DNA of 12,701 bases from Heterostelium multicystogenum (GCA_003667245.1 RCNN01000399.1:1-12701), one strand, 5' to 3'; positions 1-8,449 are shown, counted from the stretch's first letter. The notes: generated by a model from the sequence alone, not told the origin. Translations and numbers: made by a program.

Positions 1-1316
1 TGCGGAGAGTGCTACCGTTTGATTGGACCAAGAGCATCGATTGTTGTTATTATTATTGATGTTTTGTAATATGGGTGAAGCATGTCAATCAGAGCGATCG
101 TGCTTCATTTTTGTGATAACCAATGGAGATTTCTACAAAATTGCGCCAAATAACAGACTCTTCATGATGTACTCGCTTGGATACCAGGCAGTAAGTTGCG
201 AGCATCCTGGTAATAATTAATGCATCTTTTGCAGGAGGTGGAGAAGGTTACACTGATTATGCATACTATTTTAGAGTGTCTTTGTGGGGAATGACAGTTG
301 GAATTAAAATCGGTTCAAGTAATGGGAACAGGAATGCAAGGATTCCAAAAACTCAGATATGAAAACGGTGGTTGGTCATGGAATAAGTTGGATGATTCAT
401 CTAAATTCATCTTCCCAGGAACTCTTTTAATCACAGCCAACGATTTGGAAACTGTGATCTATGAATTCAACAAAGCAGTTCCATTTAAGGCCTACGATAC
501 TCACAAGCAGTTTACACCGGTCGCTGCTACTGAAAACACGACCATCTGTACAATGGGACTGGTCCAACAGTATGTTTATGATGACCATATCCTCAATGGC
601 TGGGAGTCGTACAACAGCTTCAATATTACGGAATACACCATCGACGACATTGAGGACCCTTATTCAGGTCAGTCCAATATAAAAATCACATGAATCCCGG
701 AGGTGGTCTTTCCTTCTCGAGAGACGGTGGTTTTGCTACTAAATATTTGAAGACCTTCAAGTTCGCAGCCAGAGCATCGGAGGAGGCTGCCATAAAGGTG
801 TTCTTTTGGCCAAACAGGAGTTCATCACCAGGCAGCCTATTTGTCAACCGACTGGAACACCTACGAAGTGGAAGTAAGCGATCTGGCTCCCAACGACATT
901 GAATACTCCATTTCACTGTTTAACAGCCAGAACAAGCTGATCACTTTCTTCATCGATGATGTACAGTGGTCATTCACATCAGATGCACCCGAGTCGCCTC
1001 CCGTCAACAAGTTCACCACGTCATTCAACCCGACAACCATAGGAACCACTCACTTTATACGTCCTACCGACACCGGAGGAAGCGGTAGAGGTTCGCTGAC
1101 CGGAATCAGCGGAGCTCCGAGTGGAACTGGAACGCTAGCGACCTTCTAACCACAGGAGTAGGGTCGTCATCCACCAAAGGAAGCAAGAACCACATCAAAG
1201 GTGACGACAGTGACAACAACAGCAATGATCACAACAGCAGTGCAACATCACACCTCAACAACATATCATTCATTCTACCATTATTTATAACAACCATCAT
1301 ATACATTATACTATAA
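1..1316 (+). CDS. Expansin-like, carbohydrate-binding, probably GPI-anchored protein (5' partial, frame-broken)
   Basis: Expansin-like proteins loosen cellulose-containing walls without hydrolysis; in social amoebae they act on the stalk, spore coat or sheath. The window opens inside the double-psi barrel domain (CGECYRLIGPRAS..., then CNMGEAC...GDFYKIAPN...YQAVSC). An expansin-type second domain follows at about 220-410 (AYYFRVS, ELKSVQVMGTGMQGF, NGGWSWNKL). A third beta-sandwich, carbohydrate-binding-like domain lies at about 540-975 (VYDDHILNGWESY..., ending FFIDDVQWSF). Then come a Ser/Thr/Gly/Asn-rich stretch and a hydrophobic C-terminus (ISFILPLFITTIIYIIL, stop 1314-1316) that looks like a GPI-attachment signal. 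Frame breaks: extra T in 62-65; extra T at 217-218; two missing bases near 290 and 300; missing T near 674; extra T at 840-842; missing C near 1142. The classic HFD motif is not evident. The family call is good; the exact member is unknown and the N-terminus lies outside the window. Confidence 0.78.
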
Positions 1317-1449
1317 TTAATACTAATAATATAATAATAATACAATATTTAATTTATTCATTTCATCTATTCTTATTCTATTCATACACACAAGTTACAA
1401 GAACAATCAAACTAAACTTATTGTAAAATTAAAATAATAAACAACCATG

Positions 1450-1473
1450 TTCTCCTTCTCCTTCTCCTTCTCC
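1450..1473. repeat. (TTCTCC)4 microsatellite
   Basis: Four exact tandem copies of TTCTCC lie in the expansin-trpB spacer. It is pyrimidine-rich on the + strand, against the AT-rich background. No function can be inferred. Confidence 0.9.
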
Positions 1474-1501
1474 ACAAACAGACGTTTCTTTGTTTAAAAG
1501 A

Positions 1502-1618
1502 ATGAATCGTTTGGATGATATTTTCAAAGATCCTGTGTGTTTTGTTTTTTGGTTATTTTTGTTTTTATTTATAATGTTTGAAGGGATTTGTACCCAGAGT
1601 TATTTGATTTTTAATTAA
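1502..1618 (+). other. Possible short coding exon (38 codons), unrecognised
   Basis: An ATG-initiated frame begins MNRLDDIFKDP and then becomes very hydrophobic and Phe/Leu-rich, as AT-rich non-coding DNA does. A strong 3' splice-site-like string (ctttttcccaacag, ending at 1652) lies downstream. It is followed by an open, basic stretch (LTLKVKVKTKFFKIKLD, stop). A spliced mini-protein of about 30 residues is conceivable. No family is recognised, and the proposed donor after KDP (GTGTGT) is not typical. Confidence 0.2.
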
Positions 1619-1634
1619 AATATTTTAATTAAAA
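1609..1634. repeat. 26-bp perfect AT palindrome
   Basis: The segment equals its own reverse complement: two TTTTAATTAAAA blocks joined by TA. It lies about 240 bp upstream of the trpB start. Such palindromes arise easily in A/T-only DNA, so a regulatory role is only a possibility. Confidence 0.85.
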
Positions 1635-1874
1635 CTTTGCTTTTTCCCAACAGTTTTCTGACTTTAAAGGTCAAAGTTAAAACCAAGTTTTTCAAAATCA
1701 AATTAGATTAAGATATTTTATATAACCACCCACCACACTATACATATCATAATATATACTACAGTAGTAATTGTTTCATTACCTATTTATACATAGTTGT
1801 AACTGTAACTGTAATAATCAAAATTATTATTATTATTTTTGTAATTTATTTCTATCACTTTGTAAATACGAAAA

Positions 1875-3181
1875 ATGGATAATCAAGTTGAACCAGGATA
1901 TTTTGGTGAATTCGGTGGTGCTTTTGTACCTGAGGCTTTAAAGTTGAAGGTTCTCGATAGATTGGAAGCAGAGTTTTTGAAGTATAAGAATGATCCAGAG
2001 TTCATTAACGAGTTGGAATACTATCAAAGAGAATATGTCGGTAGAGAGAATCCACTCACTTTGGCTGCTAACCTGACAAAGCAAGTTGGAGGAGCCAAGA
2101 TCTATCTTAAGCGTGAAGGTATGATAAACATTTCCAATCTTCTTTCTACATACTCATTTATTAACATAACGATCTTATATATATAAGATTTGAATCATAC
2201 TGGTTCACATAAAATCAATAATGCAATTGGACAAATCTTGCTTGCAAAGAGAATGGGTGCCAAAAGAGTAATTGCCGAAACTGGTGGTATGTAATACTGG
2301 AATATCACTGATATTTAGATAAGATCATCGTATTAATTAATTAATCGATAATAGCTGGTCAACATGGTGTCGCTACTGCTACTGCATGTGCTGTTTTTGG
2401 AATGGAATGTATCATCTATATGGGTAAACTTGATACCGAAAGACAAGCTTTGAATGTTTTCAGAATGGAGTTGTTGGGTGCCAAGGTTATTGCTGTTGAC
2501 AAGGGACAGGGTCGTTTGAAGGATGCTGTCGATGCTGCTTTGGGAGATCTTCTTGAGAACTTTGACCATACTTTCTATTTACTTGGTTCCGCCGTCGGAC
2601 CCCATCCATATCCAACCATTGTACAACACTTCCAGTCAGTCATCTCCAAGGAGTCAAAGAAACAAGTCCTCGAGAAGGAAGGTAGGCTCCCAAACCGCAG
2701 TTGTTGCTTGCTGTGGTGGTGGATCCAACGCCATCGGTGCATTCCAACATTACATTGAGGAACCATCCGTTCGTTTAATTGGTGTTGAGCCAACTGAGGC
2801 AGCTTCAATCACCCAAGGTGTCCCTTTTGTCCTCCACGGATTCAAGTCAATGACATTGATTGATGAAAACGGTGTTCCAAAGCCAACATTCTCAATTGCT
2901 TCAGGTTTGGATTACCCATCAGTCTCACAATACACGCATTCCTCAACCAAACTAAGCGTGCAGAATATGCCACAGTCTCCGGTGAAGAAGCATTGGAGGC
3001 ACTCCAAACATTATCCAAGTGTGAAGGTATCATCCCAGCTTTGGAATCTTCACATGCAGTTGCCCATGCTATCAAATTGGCCAAGCAATTAAAGACTGAC
3101 GATATTATCATCATTAACATCTCTGGACGTGGTGACAAAGATGTAGAACAAGTTTCCAACATGTTGTCAAATAAGAAATAA
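1875..3181 (+). CDS. trpB: Tryptophan synthase beta chain (EC 4.2.1.20), stand-alone, two introns
   Basis: A PLP enzyme that joins indole and L-serine to give L-tryptophan. Exons are 1875-2118, 2188-2286 and 2355-3181; the introns (69 and 68 bp) begin GTATGA and GTATGT. The splices restore [12 protein letters not shown] (PLP lysine, about residue 90) and AETGAGQHG (catalytic Glu, about 112). Other active-site positions known from the Salmonella enzyme are present: the Arg of [12 protein letters not shown] (phosphate loop), the Asp of GLDYPSV, the Glu of IPALESSHA and the Ser of ISGRGDKD. Two frame breaks in exon 3 need correcting: an extra A in 2692-2694 and a missing C near 2927. The result is about 389 aa, against 397 in E. 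coli. About eight residues are missing between GVEP and VLHGFKS. No TrpA domain is fused, unlike fungal TRP5. No other trp gene is in the window. Motif wording looks bacterial, and the introns show it is a nuclear gene. Confidence 0.96.
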
Positions 3182-3307
3182 ATTGCAATAGTGTAAACAG
3201 TGTTTAATTGTATAAATATAATCTCATTAAAACAATATTTAATATCTTTTATTCTAATTCAATTCTTTTTTTTTATCTTTTCCTACTTTAGTTACATCCA
3301 TTAAAAT

Positions 3308-3569
3308 GTAACAACAACGCAATTTTACAAATAATTTATAAAAATATAAAATTCATGAAACGATAAAACCGAAAAGTAAACAATTCCTAATCAGATTTAA
3401 TTTGATACAACTATAGAAATATCTAACTTGTGTATCATATCTGATTTAGGTAAATATTTAAATAAAGATTTAATTTGATACAACTATAGTAATATCTAAC
3501 TTGTGTATCATATCTGATTTAGAGTTTAGTTTGAGTTATATCTTTTAATAACAATAGGTCTTATCAACC

Positions 3570-3573
<4 letters not shown>
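3308..3573 (+). repeat. Dispersed repeat, copy A (GTAACAAC...AACCTATT)
   Basis: It starts GTAACAACAACGC and ends in a hairpin with stem AATAGGT/ACCTATT and a 7-nt loop. It matches copy C (7574-7762) closely along its length and the reverse complement of copy D (9661-9874) at both ends. Unlike C it carries an internal 57-bp duplication (3393-3449 and 3466-3522). Its right end runs directly into a 33-T tract, the A-tail of a minus-strand retroelement remnant. No coding sequence is seen in it. It is most likely a terminal repeat of a mobile element left without its body. Confidence 0.85.
3393..3522 (+). repeat. Tandem duplication of a 57-bp unit inside copy A
   Basis: Two nearly identical 57-bp units, 3393-3449 and 3466-3522, have a period of 73 bp. 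Both begin AGATTTAATTTGATACAACT and end TATCTGATTTAG. The 16-bp spacer has a relative in copy B near 7455-7476, so the duplication may reflect a natural subrepeat of this family. Confidence 0.88.
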
Positions 3574-3607
<34 letters not shown>

Positions 3608-3698
3608 CATCCAGGTGATCATAATTTATTAATTAAATAATAAATGGTGAGGGTCAGAACCTTACAGTGTTCTATATATATATATATATATTCACGAC
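3572..3698 (-). mobile_element. A-tailed retroelement 3' end, copy 1
   Basis: Read on the - strand this begins GTCGTGAATATATA, runs through GAACACTGTAAGGTTCTGACC and ends GATGATT plus a run of 33 A. The same sequence recurs at 3971-4078, also with an A-tail, differing mainly in (TA)n length and one C/T change. A non-coding 3' region plus poly(A), present twice in one orientation, is the signature of target-primed (non-LTR) retrotransposition. The A-tail abuts the end of dispersed repeat copy A. Confidence 0.7.
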
Positions 3699-3811
3699 AC
3701 AAAGGGACAGTCGTGATTGTCCGAAATATATTATTATTGTTTTTTTATACTTTTCCTATTTTCGATTTTTTTTGTTGTTTTTGTGTTTTGTATTCATATC
3801 AAATGAAATAT

Positions 3812-3951
3812 TTAATCTATAAATGAACGAGGAAGCACCAGATTGGGGATATCGCAACCAGAGATGGTGAATATGTTCCAGTCTTTTTTTGAACTCATTG
3901 ACAGCAACGGTGGGGGCTGATTTAGCAGTGCCTTTGGAAGTCAGCGATAAC
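3812..3951 (-). pseudogene. C-terminal coding remnant, probably of the retroelement
   Basis: A 140-bp segment with far more balanced base composition than its flanks reads on the - strand LSLTSKGTAKSAPTVAVNEF, then KKDWNIFTISGCDIPNLVLP, then RSFID and stop (TAA at 3814-3812). One extra A in the run of seven must be dropped. Upstream on the same strand TAATAATAG could be a 3' splice site. It lies upstream, in transcript sense, of the A-tailed 3' end at 3698-3572, so it may be the last codons of that element. I do not recognise the protein; a fragment of a host gene carried in a retrocopy is an alternative. Confidence 0.45.
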
Positions 3952-3970
3952 CTATTATTAATTAAAAAAA

Positions 3971-4078
3971 TTTTTTTTTTTTTTTTTTTTTTAATCATCC
4001 AGGTGATCATAATTTATTAATTAAATAATAAATGGTGAGGGTCAGAACCTCACAGTGTTCTATATATATATTCACGAC
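3971..4078 (-). mobile_element. A-tailed retroelement 3' end, copy 2
   Basis: A near-identical copy of the 3572-3698 tail, ending on the - strand with 22 A. It lies 57 bp beyond the 3' end of the tRNA-Met gene in the same orientation. In D. discoideum the TRE3 family of non-LTR elements inserts at a comparable distance downstream of tRNA genes; that assignment here is inference from position and the A-tail only. Confidence 0.68.
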
Positions 4079-4130
4079 GATTAAAAAAAAAAAAAAATAA
4101 TTCTAAATGCGCGCATTAAGTTCCTCTCAG

Positions 4131-4135
4131 AAAAA
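4131..4135 (-). terminator. RNA polymerase III terminator of tRNA-Met
   Basis: On the - strand a run of five T follows the discriminator base directly, the usual Pol III stop signal. Confidence 0.85.
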
Positions 4136-4208
4136 TATCAAGTGTGAGGATTGAACTCACGACCTTAGGATTATGAGACCTACGCTCTGCCAGCTGAGCT
4201 AACCTGAT
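4136..4208 (-). tRNA. tRNA-Met (CAT), elongator type
   Basis: The - strand folds as a full cloverleaf of 73 nt. The acceptor stem is ATCAGGT/ACTTGAT (one G-U) and the D stem GCTC/GAGC. The anticodon loop is CTCATAA with anticodon CAT, the T stem is GTGAG/CTCAC and the discriminator is A. The anticodon arm (GGTCTCATAATCC) and AGGTCGTGAGTTC closely resemble eukaryotic elongator tRNA-Met, including its T-T mismatch at the base of the anticodon loop. No intron. The 3' side is occupied by A-tailed element remnants. Confidence 0.95.
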
Positions 4209-4414
4209 TTACTTATTTTCAATTTATTTGACTTTCAAAATTATAATATTTTAAACATTTTATCAAATTTAATTTTATCAGAGTTGAATTTCCATGAATT
4301 ATAATTAAATTATTAAAAGATATAGGGAAAATAAATTAATTCATTAATCAAAGAGTTTGGTTTTATGAGAAACATTCTTTTGTGGAAATGTGGAAGTATT
4401 GATCATCATAAGAT

Positions 4415-7206
4415 ATGTTTCAATTTGTATTAAATAAACTTGGTGTAAATCAACAATCCCACCAACAACAGCAACAACAACAACAACAAAAGCAACTACA
4501 AACTAATAGTCAACAGCAACAGCAGCAACAGCCACATAGTAAACCAAAAGATAACAATGAGATAGTCGACGATCTTTCACAATTCATTCATTCAATGGTA
4601 ATGTTGATGTTGATAGTGTTTAACTTGTTTCTCCAAAATCATGTGTTAACATTTGATCGTACGATATGGTTTAGAATGTTAATAAGTCACAGAGCGATTT
4701 GGATTTAATGTTAACTATTATCAATGATAGAGTAACGAAATCAGAGTATCTTGATGCTTATAATCGGCTGAAGCAATTGGTCTTCATTACAATCGATCAG
4801 TTGGTAGGTGGTCCTACCAATGCAACACAGATAGTAACACCTACAATCAATTACAGAACACCTACCAACTACCATCACTCAATAAGCTTGAGGAGCTCTA
4901 TCAGCTGGTCAGAATGAAATCACAGGAGCTACTCAGAGGCAATCAAGACCAGAAGGTGATTATGGAGGTCGCATCAATACTGTCGATTCTTCAACAGGTT
5001 AGATATCTGCTTTTGAATAGAAGGCAAATACAACAGCAACTGCAACAGGAACAACAGCAACAACAGCAGCAAACCGAGTCGACAACAGGATCAAAAGTGA
5101 AGGTAAATCAGCAAATTCAAATAAATGAAGAGGATGAGGGATTGCAGATATATTGTCAATATCAATCAAAGGTGATACAGCAAGAGATACAGCCAGTTGT
5201 AAAGGAGCTCATTAGAACCAACCAAATGTTAACGACAAATAGCGTTACAAAACATAATCAAATCAGTCGACAATTGCTGGCAAGCTTTGCACAAAATATT
5301 GATGGCAATTGTGCAGAGAGTGTCAAGCTCCGATCAAGAGTTTCAAAGATATTGGCAGTGGAACACTATCATCCTGGAGAAGAATAGATTGTACCGATTG
5401 AGGCCTTGGGATATCTCTAAACTATCGATTCTTCTACACAATCAATCGTCAATGTATTTAGATCAAATATATACTATTTTGTTGGACAGAATCAAAGATC
5501 AGAATTTAGTATGTTAATATTTCAACAGGATAATCCTGTTGAAGCCGAGTAGGACTAAATCAATTACTAACAGATTATCAAACTCAGTTTAATAGTTTAC
5601 AAGAAGCAAACAGCAAATTAGAAGACTTTATCATAGCATTTGAATTCAATCAACCAATGGTTGATTCCTATCAATACCTATTGGCAGTGGATGAGTTATT
5701 GAATGGATTATCTACAATCTCTGAAATTTCATTTAAATACTCAAACTTCATATTGGATCATTCTTCAGTACGTACTTAATTTACTCGATACATTTAATTA
5801 GTTATTGTAATGGAGGCAGAATGGCTAACTTCTTCATTCACCATTCATTCTAGACATCAAAGATTATAGAATTAAACTCACTCAAGAGTAGAGTTCAGGA
5901 AATTATGAATCATTACATTTCATTGGAGACTCAATATTTCCAACTGTCATTCTCAATTGCCATCTATTTGGATGACATTGGACACCTTATGAAATTAATG
6001 AAATATCCTGGAATCGTCGGCTCTAACCAAAGCTATCTCCTCCCACCTCCACTCAACAAGACAATCAAAGACATTGAAACATCCTCCAAGATTGATGACA
6101 TCTTTTTTGTTTTTAGAAAGGTCGTCAGTCGATCCCTTTCATCACTAAGCTCTGCAAGTGCCTGTGCAACCATCAATGAAACATCTTCAAACTTTGATAA
6201 AATATTTATACCAGTAAGTATTTCCTAAGAGCACAGATATCCAGCCTATTCTTCTATGAGCGGAAATATACTTATACATTTCATTGGCAATTCCAGTATA
6301 TAGAGTTATTATTGAAACAAGCATATTTAGGAGATTTCGATAAGAAAAGAGATTACTTTTTGGTGATTCTAAATGATTTATCATTAACAATTACATATAT
6401 AGACCAAATGCAGAGAGAGTTGATTGGACTTACCAACCACAAATTCGATAGTCAAGATGATATCAATATGATTACAATGACCATCAACGGTGATAGTTTT
6501 AAATTTTTAACGGAAAGAATGGATGTTTTATTAAAAGTATATATGGACAACAGCAATGTAAAGAGTATGATGTTACATATACTAATAAATATTTATTAAT
6601 AGGAAAATATAGACAAAATTGTACAAATATTATCAATCCCTATCAACCAGTTAATATGGCCAATCAATAATATCGTTTATGAAATCACAGATCAAGACTA
6701 TGAGAGATATGAAATCAACGATCCATTTGTACAGGATTTCATTGAAGGTCTAACCGATCTACTGTTACCATACAAGTCCATTTTGCTGGAGAGTATCTTT
6801 GATATTTTAATTCATAAACTATCAACACACATTGCATTAACACTTGAGGACCATATCAAACAGAAGAAGTAAGTAAACTGAAACAAATACAATTGAAACC
6901 AATAACACTTATTCTCATCGTATTTAAAATATCAGATTCAACTTCTTGGGTTCAATACAATTGTCAAAAGATATCAGAAAGATCATTGATCATCTCACTC
7001 AGATCACAGCTCAACAAAATGTGAGACACAAATTCGTTAGACTCCAGCAAATCGTTCATATATTGACCATGGATAAGGTAACAGATATTCTTGAATATTG
7101 GGGACAAGATGGCTATCAGTGGAAACTTAGTGCACTTGAAATTAAACTTATATTGGCAAGAAGATCAGATTTTCCAATACAACAAGTTCACAATCTGAAG
7201 CTTTGA
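4415..7206 (+). CDS. cog4: COG4, subunit 4 of the conserved oligomeric Golgi complex
   Basis: COG tethers retrograde vesicles within the Golgi. Exons: 4415-4597, 4675-5767, 5854-6213, 6297-6536, 6603-6868 and 6936-7206; introns are 66-86 bp with GTAATG, GTACGT, GTAAGT, GTATAT and GTAAGT donors. The C-terminal half aligns with human COG4 as I know it: IDDIFFVFRKVVSRSLSS (human VDDVFYIVKKCIGRALSS), YEINDPFVQDFIEGL, FNFLGSIQLSKDIRKI, and the terminal VRHKFVRLQQ...TDILEYWG...IKLILARRSDF...LKL. Upstream, EDEGLQIYCQYQSK matches human HEEGLRKFSEYLCK. Glutamine runs occur at about codons 16-42 and at 5030-5075. Frame breaks: missing C near 4870, one near 5382, missing A near 5508, missing G near 5549. 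About 804 aa. The family's N-terminal coiled coil of about 150 residues is not visible; a short Gln-rich leader stands in its place. The ATG is the first in frame, so a missed upstream exon is possible. Confidence 0.93.
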
Positions 7207-7238
7207 TAACTTTAATATACATATTGCAGAGTAACATT

Positions 7239-7244
7239 AATAAA
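7239..7244 (+). promoter_or_regulatory. cog4 polyadenylation signal AATAAA
   Basis: AATAAA lies 33 nt past the cog4 stop codon, in AT-rich sequence, a normal spacing for an amoeba gene. Confidence 0.6.
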
Positions 7245-7350
7245 GAACCAAAAAAATTTATTTAAAGGGAATCCTCCATTGTTAAATACTCAATCACTAT
7301 ATATTTATATATTGGTAATAATTGTTATATATTTATAAATCTTTAAAATT

Positions 7351-7477
7351 GTAACAACGATTGGAATTTTGAAAATAATTACCGAAACAATCCTAATCAG
7401 ATTAATAATTTACTTCTAAGTATAGAGTCTAACAAAGTATCTTATTTGATTTGATTAGGTAACTATAAATAAAGATT
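7351..7477 (+). repeat. Dispersed repeat, copy B (diverged, truncated)
   Basis: It begins GTAACAACGATTGGAATTTT and continues through CCTAATCAGATTAATAATTT. It resembles the middle of copy D read in reverse more than copies A or C, and lacks the hairpin end. It passes directly into a fragment of the capsid-like coding sequence at 7478, so an internal deletion joined a terminal repeat to part of the body. Confidence 0.65.
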
Positions 7478-7573
7478 AACAGATGTTCCGACAACAAACT
7501 CTTGGAAGCTCTTGCAGCGGCGATTACCATTCCCTTGTTTGGTAAGCAGTACATAGTCAATACTTTCAAAGAT
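7478..7573 (+). pseudogene. Fragment of the element's capsid-like ORF
   Basis: This 96-bp piece matches 9175-9265 at DNA and protein level. Allowing for one missing base, it reads DVPDNKLLEALAAAITIP, then LFGKQYIVNTFKD, against DVPDNKLLEALAAAITIP, then GKLYIINAFKD on the right. It is two codons longer than the right copy. It stops exactly where copy C begins (TTCAAAGAT|GTAACAAC), so copy C was inserted into, or recombined with, an older element. Confidence 0.75.
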
Positions 7574-7762
7574 GTAACAACAACGCAATTTTACAAATAA
7601 TTTATAAAAATATAAAAAATTCATGAAACGATAAAACCGAAAAGTAAACAATTCCTAATCAGATTTAATTTGATACAACTATAGAAATATCTAACCTGTG
7701 TATCATATCTGATTTAGTTTGAGTTAATATCTTTTAATAACAATAGGTCTGATCAACCTATT
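7574..7762 (+). repeat. Inverted terminal repeat, copy C (left)
   Basis: It starts GTAACAACAACGC and ends with the hairpin AATAGGT-ctgatca-ACCTATT at 7742-7762. The inner 40-odd bases (TTTGAGTTAATATC to the hairpin) match the reverse complement of copy D almost exactly. Similarity seems to run on for about ten more bases (ATTTATTAAA). Confidence 0.88.
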
Positions 7763-7811
7763 ATTTATTAAACTTTTTTAAGTCTTTTTTTTATATAACT
7801 AGTACCTCAAA

Positions 7812-7823
7812 CTCCCCGGGGAG
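7812..7823. repeat. 12-bp GC palindrome upstream of the coiled-coil ORF
   Basis: CTCCCCGGGGAG is a perfect palindrome in otherwise A/T-rich DNA, flanked by two AACTAG direct repeats (7797-7802 and 7826-7831). It is 79 bp before the ATG at 7902, a place where a regulator of the element could bind. Confidence 0.6.
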
Positions 7824-7901
7824 GCAACTAGATATCTCCTTTATATATATATACAATTACATATCAATATCATTTAAGTTTATTATTAGTTTCAGGAAGA
7901 A

Positions 7902-8449
7902 ATGTCTGAAGAAGAAAATAGTAACACCAGTACTAGCCCTAGAATGAATGTCACTCACACACTCAGTTTTAGAGATTGTCAGGATTTAGTTCTAGGAGAA
8001 ATAGTACCGGTCTGACTTTTTATACTAAGGAAGCGATGACTAACGTATTAGCATACGCTCAATCATACATCGATCAGATGACAAAAACGGTGACAGATGC
8101 AAACAAGAAAGCAGCAGCAGCTCAGAAAGAGGTGGAATACAGAGAAGGTTATATCAGAACGCAAAACAAACTGCTAGATCAATACAAACGTCGTATTAAA
8201 GAACTCGAAAAGACACCAGTTCGTTCACTTGAAACCACAACACGTACGTCAACTACATTCTCAACCCCAGATGAAGATACACTCGCTCAGTCCTCCTCGA
8301 ATCAAAGAGCGAACGAAACATTTTCTTTGTCTGCTCTACAGGAACAAAAGGTTACCAAGATCACAGAACATGAATCAAAGCCTTCCGAAAGTGTTTCAGT
8401 GATATCAACAAGAAATCAACGGCGACATTCAACACAGCAATTTTTTTAA
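7902..8449 (+). CDS. Coiled-coil protein of the inverted-repeat element, unrecognised
   Basis: From ATG at 7902 (MSEEENSNTSTSPRMN...) the frame continues to FRD at about 7974. One missing T must be allowed before it goes on as LSGFSSRRNSTGLTFYTKEA, to a TAA at 8447-8449. About 182 aa. The middle (AQSYIDQMTKTVTDANKKAA... to RIKELEKTP) has Ala/Lys/Glu spacing typical of a coiled coil. The tail is Ser/Thr-rich and disordered (SESVSVISTRNQRRHSTQQF). There is no enzyme motif, signal peptide or membrane segment. Its place just inside the left repeat suggests a gag-like structural protein, or the N-terminal half of one continued at 8903. The stop codon touches the nested element at 8449, so the original C-terminus may be lost. 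Confidence 0.5.

Larger units (their letters stand above)
1317..1874. other. AT-rich intergenic region between the expansin-like gene and trpB
   Basis: This 558-bp spacer holds the 3' flank of the expansin-like gene (several AATAAT/AATAAA-like strings near 1320-1440), a (TTCTCC)4 tract, a 26-bp AT palindrome, one short open frame (1502-1618) and the trpB 5' flank. The ATG of trpB sits in an A-rich context (acgaaaaATGG), typical of dictyostelid starts. No convincing conserved gene is seen. Confidence 0.7.

Noticed and set aside
191..234. A textbook-looking intron (GTAAGT ... TTTTGCAG) in the expansin-like gene
   Set aside because: Splicing would delete the conserved VSC and GN codons. Dropping one extra T at 217-218 instead gives the continuous expansin-like reading ...HPGN, NASFAGGGEGY..., so this is coding DNA.
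2681..2700. Programmed frameshift in trpB
   Set aside because: No slippery heptamer or downstream structure is apparent, and similar slips occur in every gene of the window. A consensus error is simpler.
3674..3690. (TA)n tract as a regulatory element
   Set aside because: It is a simple repeat whose length differs between the two element copies, so it looks like microsatellite drift.
3756..4010. An 84-codon minus-strand ORF beginning MITWMIKKKK
   Set aside because: Its start lies in the A-tail and its end in A-rich 3' sequence. Only the central part (3812-3951) is protein-like, and its best reading needs one slip and ends at a different stop.
4209..4414. Missing first exon of cog4 between the tRNA and the chosen start
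   Set aside because: Frames here are short and A/T-driven (for example the ATG at 4365 reads only 22 codons), with no coiled-coil-like sequence.
5509..5528. A 20-bp GTATGT...CAG intron in cog4
   Set aside because: Too short for the spliceosome. A single missing A gives a continuous open reading (NLSMLIFQQDNPVEAE).
7463..7651. Minus-strand ORF of 62 codons across repeats B and C
   Set aside because: It crosses a repeat junction and is antisense to the capsid-like fragment; no protein character.
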